Source of the DNA: RYN-230 sp963837335
GTDB taxonomy: Bacteria > Actinomycetota > Actinomycetes > Streptosporangiales > Streptosporangiaceae
DNA length: 64,000 nucleotides
Assembly: GCA_963837335.1 (NCBI GenBank)
Contig: CAWINS010000020.1
Location: 1 to 64,000 of the forward strand
Reading direction: 5' to 3'
Part shown: positions 33,421 to 42,876 of the stretch, one piece after another
Position numbering within the stretch: position 1 is the stretch's first letter
How the letters are laid out: each line of letters opens with the position of its first letter
Made by a program: the position numbers and the translations under genes
Notes under the pieces: model-generated
The model's input: only the letters and a program-made list of their open reading frames with translations
Told to the model about the DNA's origin: nothing
Databases searched by the model: none

Positions 33421-35118
33421 ATGACCCGCTACGACGACATGGACGAGCCCGGGGGCGGTATCTCAGTGTCCGGGTATGCGCCCGGGCCGCCGCGGCCGAC
33501 AGGATCGGACTCCCACGGGGACACCGACTGGCAGCTGGCCCTGTACGGACCTGAGCCGGCAGAGGTCCCGGATCCGCGCGCGGGACGCGGCGGTGGCGGC
33601 GGCGGCGCGCAGGCCGGCGGAGGGCCGCGCAGGCGGCGGCCCAGCCGGCGGGCGCTGCTGGGCGCGGCGGCCATCGTCGCGATGTTCGCGGTGGTGGCCA
33701 CGTCGCTGGCGGCCTACGCGAAATACCGCGGGGTGGTGGACAGCATCCACCGGGAGGACGTCACCGCGGCGATGCTGGGCAAGCGGCCGCCGTACACCGC
33801 GGGCCTGAACATCCTGATCATCGGCTCAGACTCGCGCCAGGGTCTGGGCCGCAGGTTCGGGTCCGATGTCCTGGGGGCACGCTCCGACACCTCCATGCTG
33901 TTGCACATCGCCCCGGGGCATACCCGCGCGGACATCGTGAGCTTCCCGCGCGATTCGATGGTCCCCGTCCTGGCCTGTGCCAACGACCAGCAGGGCCATC
34001 CGGGCCAGAGCGCGCAGCCCGGGGAGGTCGAGCGGCTCAACGCCACCTTCTCCGCGGGCGGCGCACCGTGCCTGTGGAAGACCCTTGAGCAGGAAACCGG
34101 CATCCGCATCCAGCACTTCGTGGAAGTGAACTTCGCCGGCTTCCAGTCGATCGTCAACGACGTCGGCGGCGTGCCGGTCTGCCTGCCATTCGCGATCAAC
34201 AACCCCCAGGCGCGGCTGCACCTCGCGGCGGGCAAGCGGGTGGTCAACGGCGCGCAGGCACTCGCGTTCGTCCGGCTCCGGGAGAACATCGGCGAAGGCT
34301 CGGATACCCAGCGCATCCAGCGCCAGCAGTACTTCCTGGCCGCGGTCATGCAGAAGCTGAAGTCGACCAATCTGCTGAGCCAGCCCAGCCGGATCTTCAA
34401 CGTGGTCCGCGACGTGGCGAAGTCCCTGACCACCGACAGCGGCCTGGACCTGTCCACCATGCTCCGCATCGCGAACAGCATGAAGAGCCTGAGCTCGAGT
34501 TCCGTGCAACTGGTCACCGTGCCCGTGGTGCCCTATGCCGGGGATCCCGCCGCCGAACTGTCCTGGGAGCAGCCGCAGTCGGACCGGATGTTCCGGGCCA
34601 TCGAGGCCGACCGCGACCTGCCCACTTCGGCCAAGGCCAAGGGCACCAGCAAGGCCAAGACCGCGGCGGCCGCCAGCGCGGGGCCGACGGTCAGCCCGGC
34701 CAAGGTCAGCGTCCAGGTGCTGAACGGTTCCGGTCTGAACGGAGTGGCGGGCTCGGCTGCCACCGCGCTGACCGCCAAGGGCTTTACCGTGACCGGCACC
34801 GGCCCGGCGGCCAACTACAGCTACACGAGCACCACGATCCAGTACTCGTCCGCGGCCCAGCTTCCTGAGGTCAACACCCTCAAGGCCGCGCTCGGTCCGG
34901 TCGTCACGCAGAAGGACACCGCGCTGGGTACCGGGTCCATCAACCTCATCCTCGGATCGAACTACCACGGCCTGAGCACGGGCAAGAGCGCGGCCAAGTC
35001 GTCGGCCAAGACGCTCAGCAACCTGGCCAAGAGCTACGGCGGAATCACCGCGAACGCCAACATCTGCAAGGACTCGGCGGCGTTCGCCGGCCCGGACAAC
35101 CCACTGCCGGGGGGATGA
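33421..35118 (+). CDS. LytR-CpsA-Psr (LCP) family wall-polymer ligase
   Basis: This 565-residue protein has a cytoplasmic Gly-rich N-terminus, one membrane helix (ALLGAAAIVAMFAVVATSLAAY, about residues 78-100), the LCP domain (about 120-340) with LNILIIGSDSR, RSDTSMLLHI, IVSFPRDSMV and the arginine motif FVRLRENIGEGSD, and a C-terminal LytR_C domain (about 430-530, KVSVQVLNGSGLNGVAG). LCP enzymes move polymers from lipid carriers to peptidoglycan or arabinogalactan. ATG 33421 after CGAGGAG is preferred over 33364, which adds an atypical leader. Confidence 0.92.
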   Translation: MTRYDDMDEPGGGISVSGYAPGPPRPTGSDSHGDTDWQLALYGPEPAEVPDPRAGRGGGGGGAQAGGGPRRRRPSRRALLGAAAIVAMFAVVATSLAAYAKYRGVVDSIHREDVTAAMLGKRPPYTAGLNILIIGSDSRQGLGRRFGSDVLGARSDTSMLLHIAPGHTRADIVSFPRDSMVPVLACANDQQGHPGQSAQPGEVERLNATFSAGGAPCLWKTLEQETGIRIQHFVEVNFAGFQSIVNDVGGVPVCLPFAINNPQARLHLAAGKRVVNGAQALAFVRLRENIGEGSDTQRIQRQQYFLAAVMQKLKSTNLLSQPSRIFNVVRDVAKSLTTDSGLDLSTMLRIANSMKSLSSSSVQLVTVPVVPYAGDPAAELSWEQPQSDRMFRAIEADRDLPTSAKAKGTSKAKTAAAASAGPTVSPAKVSVQVLNGSGLNGVAGSAATALTAKGFTVTGTGPAANYSYTSTTIQYSSAAQLPEVNTLKAALGPVVTQKDTALGTGSINLILGSNYHGLSTGKSAAKSSAKTLSNLAKSYGGITANANICKDSAAFAGPDNPLPGG

Positions 35119-35276
35119 GGCGGGGGGCATCGCCCGCGACGTTGGGGCCGGCTGACAGGCTGCCCCGGCGACAGGCTGCCCGGGGCGACGGGCTGTCCCG
35201 GGCCGGTCGCGCCTCGCGGGAACACCGGCGCACTAGCCCGACGGCGCTCGACGGAGCGGCCCGAGCTGGAGCCGCG

Positions 35277-36563
35277 CTAGGCGGCGCTGGGCTGGGCCAC
35301 GCCGCCGGACGGAGGCCGCCCCCCTGGGGCGTCCTGATCAGGACGGCCCGAGGGCAGCAGGCGCCGAGCGCCCAGCTGGGACACGACCAGCCAGGTCCAC
35401 AGGCCCAGCGGGTACATGAAATAACCGAACCTGGTGGCCGGGGCCAGCACGAACATGAGCACCAGGCCGATGATGAGCCGCCAGGTCGCGGACGGAACGT
35501 TCCGCGGCGGGCGGACCACCAGCGAAACCAGCACCCCCAGGCCGGCCAGGCAGAGCAGGGCCACCGCGATCGTGTGGCCGGCCGGTCCGGTGTCCGCCAG
35601 CACGTGCCCGGGCAACGGGCTGACCGCCTGGGACTTGACCTTGGCCAGCCCGAGCGGGAAAAGAATCGTGTTCTCCACCAGCGCGTGGGGCCAGACCGCC
35701 GCGACCGGCGCGATGATGACGGCCGCCGCGGTGATCGCGGCCAGCAGGAACCGGAGCGCCGCGCGCCGGCCGTCCCGCACCGTGAGCATGGTCGCGGCGA
35801 CGATCAGCGCGGGCCACGCGGTCGCCTTGGTGGCCGCGGCGACGCCGAGCACCAGCCCGGCCAGCACGGGCTGCGGGCGGCGCCAGAGCAGCGCCAGGCC
35901 GAGGCAGAGCAGCGCCAGCACCGGGACGTCGGTTCCGCCCACGGTCAGCGAGAACGCGATCACCGGGGTCGCGGTGACCAGGAGGGTCCAGCGCAGCACG
36001 TCCCGGGCTCCCGCCGCCGCCAGTGCGGCCGCGAACACCGCCACGAAGCCCACCGTGAACCAGACCCGCGGATCGGTGATGATTCCCGGGCCGAACAGCG
36101 CGCGCGGCAGGCCGAAGATCGCCATCACCGGCAGGTACGGGTTGTAGATGTTGGGATCGTGCGAAGCGGTGATCACGGCCTGGCTCTCGTAGGGAGAGCC
36201 GTGCTGGAGCAGCAGCCGGGCCCCCCGGGCGATCACGGCTACCTCGGGCTGCCACCGGCCCTGCTCGGCCAGCAGGGTGAGCGGCGCGATCAGCGCGCCG
36301 CCGATCCCCAGCAGCAGGGCCAGATCCACCGACCGCGACGATTTCCAGGCCAGGACGACCCCCGCGGCCAGCACATAGGCCACGGCCGCGAACAGCCCCC
36401 ACAGCCGGTGCAGGGAATCGGTGCTGAATACGCCCATGCCCGCAGCAAAAAGCGCGCAGGCAGCGAAGATCGCGGCCAGCCAGAGGCGAGGGATGGTTAC
36501 CGGTGACCGCCATCCCTGGCCCGGCCCGCCGCTGAGCAGCGGCGCTTGTCTGAGCTGGAGCAT
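35277..36563 (-). CDS. Polytopic membrane glycosyltransferase, GT87/DUF2029-like
   Basis: This 428-residue protein has about ten hydrophobic segments and an extracellular loop SPYESQAVITASHDPNIYNPY after the second or third helix, a pattern common in polyprenyl-phosphate mannosyltransferases of the DUF2029/GT87 group. The family adds mannose from a lipid carrier to envelope glycans. ATG 36563 follows GGAGGG. It lies downstream of the DUF5941 gene by 26 bases and probably shares its transcript. Confidence 0.7.
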   Translation of the reverse strand: MLQLRQAPLLSGGPGQGWRSPVTIPRLWLAAIFAACALFAAGMGVFSTDSLHRLWGLFAAVAYVLAAGVVLAWKSSRSVDLALLLGIGGALIAPLTLLAEQGRWQPEVAVIARGARLLLQHGSPYESQAVITASHDPNIYNPYLPVMAIFGLPRALFGPGIITDPRVWFTVGFVAVFAAALAAAGARDVLRWTLLVTATPVIAFSLTVGGTDVPVLALLCLGLALLWRRPQPVLAGLVLGVAAATKATAWPALIVAATMLTVRDGRRAALRFLLAAITAAAVIIAPVAAVWPHALVENTILFPLGLAKVKSQAVSPLPGHVLADTGPAGHTIAVALLCLAGLGVLVSLVVRPPRNVPSATWRLIIGLVLMFVLAPATRFGYFMYPLGLWTWLVVSQLGARRLLPSGRPDQDAPGGRPPSGGVAQPSAA

Positions 36564-36589
36564 CGAGATACACCCTCCACGGGGTGATC

Positions 36590-37910
36590 CTAGCCTTCCG
36601 CACCTTCGGCACTATGGCGGCACCCCGGAGCACTGCTGCCCAGACTAGGCCGCCGGACACCGGTCCGGCGGACCCGGGCCGCCAGCCAGCTGGCCAGGCT
36701 GCCCGAGGACAGGAGCCAGATCAGGTACACGGCCAGGGCCAGATAGCAGAAGGTGGCCACGCCGAGCATGGCGCCCACCCCGGCCACCAGCATCCGGCCT
36801 TCCCAGCCGATCCCGCCGCGCGGGTTGCCCGGGGGCATCGGATAGCGGGCCCGGTAGGCGACGTCCAGCTGGCGGAGGGCGACGAGTGCGGTGACCGCGA
36901 AGATCAACGGGCCGGGAACGCCTTTGGCGAAACCCAGGGCGGCCAGGTAGACGTACTGGCCGGCCTGGATGACCAGGGGGGTGAGCCAGTCGAGCGGGCC
37001 GTCGTGCGGATGCGCGGAGCCCGGGGCGGCGAGCAGCATCGCGGCCACCGGGGTCAGCAAGACCAGGCCGGCCAGGTCACGCAGGCCGAGCGTGGCGAGC
37101 AGGACGGTCGCGGTCAGCCCGGCCACCGCCGGGGGCAGCGGTACCAGCTGGCCGCGCACGAGCGCGCCCGCGAACCGGGCCAGCGGACCGTCGTCGCGCG
37201 CGGCCGCGATGTCGGTCCGGCGGACCGGGCCCGGGGTGCGGCGCACCGGGCTTCCAGGCTCCGGGGCGGTTCCCGGCTGCGCGGCGGCTTCCGGGCGCGG
37301 GCCCGCGATCGCCCAGGCCAGCGCCACCGCCCCCCAGCAGGTCAGGACGAGCAGGGACATGCGGGTGCCGTAGAGGGCCGCAGTCACCGTGATCACCACC
37401 GCCCGCTCCCCCGCGGGCAGCCCCAGCAGGCGGCCGGCCAGGACGGCCAGGGCACGGACACGTGCCCTCCGCCGCCAGCGCCTCGTGGTCCGGCGACGCC
37501 GGCGGCCTGGCCGGAGAGCGGGCCGGACGGCACAGCCGGGCCACCTTCCGCATCCCGAGCAGCAGCGCGGCCGCGGTGGCCAGGGCCCAGACCCGGGCCT
37601 GTCCCGGGGCCGCGCCCGCCGCCAGCCCGGCGTAGACCGCCAGCTCGCCCGCCAGGGCACAGGCGCCGGCCAGCCAGCCGTCGAACGCCCCCACGGTGAG
37701 CTGGCCGCCCACCCGCCGGGCCAGGTAGCCGCCGCCCAGCGCCGCGCCTCCGGCCAGGGCGGTGAGCGGAGTGCCGGCGCTGAACCAGACGGCCGCGCAC
37801 AGGGCGCAGGCCAGCTCGATGCCGGTCAGGGAGTTGCGGGCCAGGGCCCGGCGGCTGGCCCAGACGGCCACGCGCCGGGGCAGCACCACCACGGCCGTGG
37901 TTACCGTCAT
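36590..37910 (-). CDS. CDP-alcohol-transferase-like/DUF5941 membrane protein (one frame change)
   Basis: The N-terminal half (from ATG 37910 after GGAGAGGGAC) resembles a CDP-alcohol phosphatidyltransferase domain: LARNSLTGIELACALCAAVW, then LARRVGGQLTVGAFDGWLAGACALAGELAVYAG. The aspartates of the usual DG-AR-G-D-D motif are largely absent, so catalysis is doubtful. After a frame change near 37470 the second half is a multi-helix DUF5941 domain beginning LPAGERAVVITVTAALYGTR. In related actinobacteria these domains are fused to a nucleotidyltransferase; here a cytidylyltransferase gene lies divergently 145 bases away. A role in an anionic envelope polymer or phospholipid is inferred. Confidence 0.65.
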
Positions 37911-38055
37911 GTCCCTCTCCCGTGCGCGCGCGTCTCAGGAGCAGCTGACCAGCCACTGGTTAGGTTCGGATGAGTAATCCCTGCCTGTCCTACCCGGAGA
38001 TGGCCGGGCATACCATCCCCCGCTCGCCGCCGGAGGGTCCAGGTAGAGTCCGCTC

Positions 38056-38802
38056 ATGCGAACGGTGGCTGTGGTGCTGGCGGCCGGCTCGGGGGTGCGC
38101 TTCGGCGCCGCGCTCCCCAAACAGCTCCTCCCGCTGGCCGGACGGGCCCTGCTGGAGCACTCGGTGGCCGCGTTCGAGCAGGCTCCCGGGGTGGACGCCA
38201 CCTTGGTGGTGATGGCCCCCGGGCATGCCGCCCACGCTCGCGAGCTGCTGGCCCTGGGCGGGTACCGCAAGGTGAGCGGGATCATCGAGGGCGGGAAGAC
38301 GCGGCCGGAGTCGACCCGGCGGGCGATCGCGGCGCTGGGGCCGGCCGAGGGCAACGTGCTGTTCCACGACGCCGCCCGGCCGCTGCTCGACCAGGCCACC
38401 ATCGCCGGCTGCGTGCGCGCGCTGGATACGTACCAGGCGGTGGGGGTGGCGGTGCCCACCTCCGACACGATCGTGGTGGTCGAAGACGGCCTGATGACCG
38501 GGATGCCGCACCGCGACACGCTGCGGCGCTGCCAGACCCCGCAGGGCTTCCGGCTGTCGGTGATCCGCCAGGCACACGAGCTGGCGGTGGCCGACCCCGC
38601 GTTCGCGGACCTCGCCGCCACCGACGACTGCGGGGTGGTCATGCGGTATCTGCCGGACGTGCCGGTGGCCGTGGTGCCCGGTACTGAGCGCAACATCAAG
38701 ATCACCTATCCAGTGGATCTCAGCATCGCCCAGGCCCTGCTCAGCGACAACGAGCTCGGCGACGACGAGCTCAGCGACGAGCTCAGTGACGACGCGCGCT
38801 GA
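38056..38802 (+). CDS. IspD/TarI-family cytidylyltransferase
   Basis: This 248-residue protein has the CTP-binding N-terminus VVLAAGSGVRFGAALPKQLLPL, then FHDAARPLL, RRCQTPQGFRLSVI, ATDDCGVVM and NIKITYPVDLSIA. These fit the family that makes CDP-methylerythritol (IspD) or CDP-ribitol/glycerol (TarI). The LCP, glycosyltransferase and CDP-alcohol-type neighbours favour an envelope-polymer role, while the sequence alone does not exclude IspD. The C-terminus is an acidic tail of repeated DDELSDELSDD residues. The stop overlaps the convergent aminotransferase gene by 20 bases. Confidence 0.75.
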   Translation: MRTVAVVLAAGSGVRFGAALPKQLLPLAGRALLEHSVAAFEQAPGVDATLVVMAPGHAAHARELLALGGYRKVSGIIEGGKTRPESTRRAIAALGPAEGNVLFHDAARPLLDQATIAGCVRALDTYQAVGVAVPTSDTIVVVEDGLMTGMPHRDTLRRCQTPQGFRLSVIRQAHELAVADPAFADLAATDDCGVVMRYLPDVPVAVVPGTERNIKITYPVDLSIAQALLSDNELGDDELSDELSDDAR

Positions 38803-40216
38803 CCGCCTGCTTGACGAGGGTCTGGCCGAAATCCCAGATCAGCCCGCTGCCCCGGCTGGCGTCGTCCATGACTTCCACGAACGCGTCCCGGAACAGGTCG
38901 ACTTCGGCTTCCCCGATCGTCAGCGGCGGCAGCAGCTTGATCACCTCGGTGAAGTCCGCCGCGACCTGGGTGAGGATGCGGTGCCGCTGGAACAGCGCGA
39001 CCACCACGGTCTGCGCGAACAGGCCGTGCCGGGCGGCCTGGAGCATGTTCCACGCCGCCCGGGACCGCATGGCCTTCGGCAGGCCGAACTCCAGGCCGAT
39101 CATCAGCCCGCGCCCGCGGACCTCGGCCAGCAGCTCGTACTTGTCCACCAGCAGCTGCAGCGCTTCCCGCAGCAGGGCGCCGGTCTGCTCGGCGTTCTCC
39201 ACCAGCTTCTCGTCGTCGATGACCGCCAGCGAGGCCAGGCCCGCCGTCATCGCCGCCGCGTTGGAGCCGAACGTGGAGTCATGCACCAGGACCCGGTCGA
39301 TCGACGAGTAGACCTTGTCGAAGATCCAGCCCTTGGCCAGCGTGGCGCCGACCGGGACGAATCCCGCCGGACAGCGCCTTGGCCACGGTCACGATGTCCG
39401 GCTCGACGTCGTCGTGCTGATAGGCGAAGAACCGGCCGGTCCGCCCGATTCCGGACTGCACCTCGTCACAGATCAGCAGGGCACCGTGCTCGTGCAGCAG
39501 GGCCCGGGCCGCGGCCAGGAAGCCCGGCGGGACCACCGCGACGCCCTTGCCCTGCACCGGCTCGATGAGGAACCCGGCCACGTCGCCGCGGCGCAGCTCG
39601 GCTTCGAGGGCCTCCAGGTCGCCGAACGGGATCATCGTGTCCGGCAGCAGCGGGCCGAAGCCCTTGCGGAACTCGGCTGACCCGTTGGCGGACAGCGAGC
39701 CGATCGTGAGCCCGTGGTAGGCGTGGTCGCAGTAGATGATCCGCTGCCGCCCGGTCGCGTACCGGGCGAACTTCAGCGCCGCTTCCACCGCCTCGGTGCC
39801 GCTGTTGCAGAAGTACACCCGGTCCAGGCCGGGGGCCTTGGCCAGCAGCCGCTCGCCGAGCAGGCCGGGCAGCAGCGGGGTGTCGAACTGGACCATGATC
39901 GGCGAGCTGCGGCGTCGAGCATGTCGTGCAGCGCCTTGCGGACCACGGGGTGGTTGTGGCCGACGCCGAAGACCCCGAAGCCCGGCCAGGAAGTCGGCGT
40001 AGCGATGCCATCGGAGTCGTAGAGGTAGGCACCTTCCGCGCGCTCGTACACGCGGTCGAAGCCGATGGCGTGCAGCATCCGGGGGAGCTGGGGGTTCAGG
40101 TGCTGGCTGGCGAGGGCGTAGCCCTCACCGTGCCGGGCAGCGAGAAGCTCCGACAAGTCGAAAACCATGTGAGAGTAGTCTGCCGACTTCCCGGGGCCTC
40201 CCGCTACCCGGGGCAT
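38783..40216 (-). CDS. Class III PLP-dependent aminotransferase (frame changes)
   Basis: The protein reads from MVFDLSELLAARHGEGYAL (ATG 40168; 40216 is also possible, directly after the PhoH stop) through GFGVFGVGHNHPVVRKAL, RVYFCNSGTEAVEAALKF, LLICDEVQSGIGRTG and VTVAKALSGG, with the PLP lysine in AKALSGG, to VHDSTFGSNAAAMTAG and the C-terminal small domain. Frame changes are needed near 39990, 39905 and 39355. The family moves amino groups of omega-amino or acetylated diamino acids; the substrate is not evident. Confidence 0.75.
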
Positions 40217-41593
40217 CTACAAACCCGAGTCCTCCAGCATCTCGGTGACGAGTGCCGCGATCGGGGAGCGTTCCGACCTGACCAGGGTCACGTGCGCGAA
40301 CAGCGGATGCCCCTTCAGCTTCTCGATGACCGCGACCACGCCGTCGTGCCGCCCCACCCGCAGGTTGTCGCGCTGCGCGATGTCGTGGGTCAGCACGACC
40401 CGGGACCCCGAACCGATCCGGGACAGGACGGTCAGCAGGACGCTCTGCTCGAGGGACTGGGCCTCATCGACGATGACGAACGAGTCGTGCAGCGAACGGC
40501 CCCGGATATGGGTCAGCGGCAGCACCTCGAACATGTCGCGGGCCAGCACCTCGTCGATCACATCCTGCGAGGTAACCGCGGACAGCGTGTCGTATACCGC
40601 CTGGGCCCACGGGTTCATCTTGTCGGCTTCCGAGCCCGGCAGGTAGCCGAGCTCCTGGCCGCCCACCGCGTACAGCGGCCGGAAGACCACCACCTTCCGG
40701 TGCTGGCGCCGTTCCATCGCGGCTTCCAGCCCCGCGCAGAGGGCGAGCGCGGACTTGCCCGTGCCGGCCCGCCCGCCGAGCGAGACGATCCCGACGTCCG
40801 GGTCCAGCAGCAGGTCGAGCGCGACCCGCTGCTCGGCGCTGCGGCCGTGCAGGCCGAACGCCTCCCGGTCGCCGCGGACCAGCCGGACGGACTTGTCCGG
40901 CAGTACCCGGCCGAGCGCACTGCACCCGGCCGCGGCCAGGACCAGCCCGGTGTGGCACGGGAGGTCCCGGGCCTGCTCGCAGTCCAGCTTGCCGGTGTCG
41001 TACAGCTCCTGGATGTCGTCCCCGCTCACGGCGAGCTCGGTCATGCCGGTCCAGCCCGAGTCGGCCGGCAGCTCGGCCCGGTACTCCTGGGCGGTCAGCC
41101 CGATAGACGCCGCCTTGACCCGCAGCGGCAGATCCTTGCTGACCAGGACCACGTCTTCGCCCTCGGCCGCCAGACTGCGCCCGACTGACAGGATCCGCGT
41201 GTCGTTGTCGCCGAGCCGGAACCCCGGCGGAAGCACCGTGGGATCCGAATGGTTCAGCTCGACCCGGACCGTCCCGCCTTCGTCACCGATCGGCAGGTCG
41301 GCATCCAGCCGGCCGAACTCGATCCGCAGGTCATCCAGATGCCGGAGGGCCTGACGGGCGAAATAGCCCAGTTCGGGATGATGACGCTTGGCCTCCAGCT
41401 CGGTGATGACGACGATGGGGATGATCACGCGGTGCTCGGCGAACCGGCTGATCGCAGCCGGGTCGGCGAGCAGGACGCTGGTGTCCAGCACGTAGCTGAA
41501 CCGGCGGCTTCCGGACAAGCCCGGAGCCCCACCGTCCGTGTCAGTACTGGCATTGCTGGGCCGCTGCTCGCGGCGGGCAGAAGAACTAGCCAC
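40217..41593 (-). CDS. phoH2: PhoH-family protein with N-terminal PIN domain (PhoH2)
   Basis: This 458-residue protein joins a PIN ribonuclease domain (about residues 30-170; YVLDTSVLLADP, TELEAKRHHPELG, GDNDTRIL with acidic residues) to a PhoH ATPase (about 250-450; Walker A LGGRAGTGKSALALC, Walker B DSFVIVDEAQSL). PhoH2 proteins of mycobacteria are sequence-directed RNA helicases and nucleases. GTG 41593 follows GGGGAG. A hairpin-rich 263-base region separates it from the upstream cis-prenyltransferase gene. Confidence 0.92.
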   Translation of the reverse strand: MASSSARREQRPSNASTDTDGGAPGLSGSRRFSYVLDTSVLLADPAAISRFAEHRVIIPIVVITELEAKRHHPELGYFARQALRHLDDLRIEFGRLDADLPIGDEGGTVRVELNHSDPTVLPPGFRLGDNDTRILSVGRSLAAEGEDVVLVSKDLPLRVKAASIGLTAQEYRAELPADSGWTGMTELAVSGDDIQELYDTGKLDCEQARDLPCHTGLVLAAAGCSALGRVLPDKSVRLVRGDREAFGLHGRSAEQRVALDLLLDPDVGIVSLGGRAGTGKSALALCAGLEAAMERRQHRKVVVFRPLYAVGGQELGYLPGSEADKMNPWAQAVYDTLSAVTSQDVIDEVLARDMFEVLPLTHIRGRSLHDSFVIVDEAQSLEQSVLLTVLSRIGSGSRVVLTHDIAQRDNLRVGRHDGVVAVIEKLKGHPLFAHVTLVRSERSPIAALVTEMLEDSGL

Positions 41594-41856
41594 TCGTTCT
41601 CCCCTGGGCGCCTGAAGCGGCGCCGCGCTCGGACACAGATGTGTCTCCAGGACCGGGACGGCCCTTCAAAGGGCCAGATCCCGGCCCTTCGCTCGTCTCG
41701 CCTGCGTGCCAGGACACGAAGCTCGAGGATGTCGAGGGCCTTCCCGGGGGGACGGCTAGGCACCGTCCACCTGATTGAAAGGTACCTGCGCCGCGGCATC
41801 CCCGGAAGACCCAGACGAGGTGTCGCACACCACGCCGGAAGAGGTTCAGGACCGGT
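41594..41856. other. Intergenic region with hairpins upstream of phoH2
   Basis: No gene is seen. Two inverted repeats stand out: GACACAGATGTGTC (41632-41645) and the stem-loop at 41653-41684. Both lie in the leader of the PhoH gene and downstream of the cis-prenyltransferase stop, so they may be terminator, attenuator or operator. Confidence 0.5.
41653..41684 (-). terminator. Stem-loop after the cis-prenyltransferase gene
   Basis: GGCCCT (41660-41665) pairs with AGGGCC (41670-41675) around TCAA; an outer stem CCGGGA (41653-41658) pairs with TCCCGG (41679-41684). There is no U-tract on the leftward transcript, as is usual for actinobacterial terminators. Confidence 0.5.
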
Positions 41857-42639
41857 TTAGGATCCGAACCTGCGCTGGCGGGCCGAATATGAGCGCAGCG
41901 CGCGGAGGAAGTCAACCCGCCGGAAGTCCGGCCAGTAGGCGTCACAGAAGTAAAACTCCGAGTGCGCGCTCTGCCAGAGCAGGAATCCGCTCAGCCGCTG
42001 CTCCCCGGAGGTCCGGATGACCAGGTCAGGATCGGGCTGCCCCGCGGTGTAGAGGTGCTCGGCAATGTGCTCCACGTCGAGGACCTCAGCCAGTTCCTCG
42101 ATCGTGGTGCCCTGGGCCGCATGGTCTTGCAGCAGGGAGCGGACCGCGTCGGCGATCTCACGCCGCCCGCCGTACCCGATGGCCACGTTGACCAGCAGCC
42201 CGGGACGGCCCGCGGTGGCCTCACTCGCGTCCTTGAGCACCTGGGCGGTCTCGGCGGGCAGCAGGTCGAGCGCGCCGACCGGCTTCACATGCCAGCCTTC
42301 GTCGGCCAGCGCGCGGACCGTGCTCTCGATGATCTTCAGCAGCGGGTCCAGCTCGGCCGCGGGCCGGGACAGGTTATCCGTGGCCAGCAGCCACAGGGTG
42401 ACCACCTCGACCCGGGCCTGACTGCACCAGCCGAGCAGCTCGAAGATATGGTCGGCGCCCTTCTGGTGGCCGTTGCTGACGTCGGTGAAGCCCGCCAGCC
42501 GCGCCCAGCGCCGGTTGCCGTCCAGGATCACGCCCACGTGGCGTGGGACGGGATGCCCGGCCAGGGACGCTTCCAGCCTGCGCTCGTAGGCGCGGTACGC
42601 GAGATCGCGGAGCCCTACCCGAACCTCGCGCAGCCCCAT
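41857..42639 (-). CDS. uppS: Cis-prenyltransferase (isoprenyl diphosphate synthase, UppS/Z-FPP type)
   Basis: This 260-residue enzyme has the catalytic motif HVGVILDGNRRWARL with D40, SNGHQKGADHIFELL, VNVAIGYGGRREI and the C-terminal RTSGEQRLSGFLLWQ followed by FYFCDAYWPDF. It condenses isopentenyl diphosphate in cis to make Z-farnesyl or longer polyprenyl diphosphate carriers for wall synthesis. The length and the proximity of a PhoH2 gene resemble the short-chain Z-FPP synthase region of mycobacteria. ATG 42639 begins the conserved N-terminus. Confidence 0.92.
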   Translation of the reverse strand: MGLREVRVGLRDLAYRAYERRLEASLAGHPVPRHVGVILDGNRRWARLAGFTDVSNGHQKGADHIFELLGWCSQARVEVVTLWLLATDNLSRPAAELDPLLKIIESTVRALADEGWHVKPVGALDLLPAETAQVLKDASEATAGRPGLLVNVAIGYGGRREIADAVRSLLQDHAAQGTTIEELAEVLDVEHIAEHLYTAGQPDPDLVIRTSGEQRLSGFLLWQSAHSEFYFCDAYWPDFRRVDFLRALRSYSARQRRFGS

Positions 42640-42876
42640 GCGAACCTACTCCCGCCGCTAGCCACCGGCCGATGGGCATGGCCTGCCCGTACCAAGGATG
42701 TCACCACTGGAGCGGACTCGTGACATGACCAAGGCCCCCGCGGACCCATCCGGCCCTGGAGCTATCTAAACAGAAAGTAGCGATATTACGACAACTCGTT
42801 ACGCTTTGTTCACCAAAGTGAGCCTGCCTCTTGGCTCATGAGACCGCCACCACCAGCGCGGTAGCCGGGGGCATGG
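42640..42876. other. A/T-rich promoter-like intergenic region
   Basis: No gene is seen. Bases 42767-42830 are the most A/T-rich stretch nearby and include the inverted repeat CTTTG-TTCAC-CAAAG (42804-42818). On the reverse strand TTGTCG and TTAGAT are about 19 bases apart, a weak promoter for the cis-prenyltransferase gene. Confidence 0.4.
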
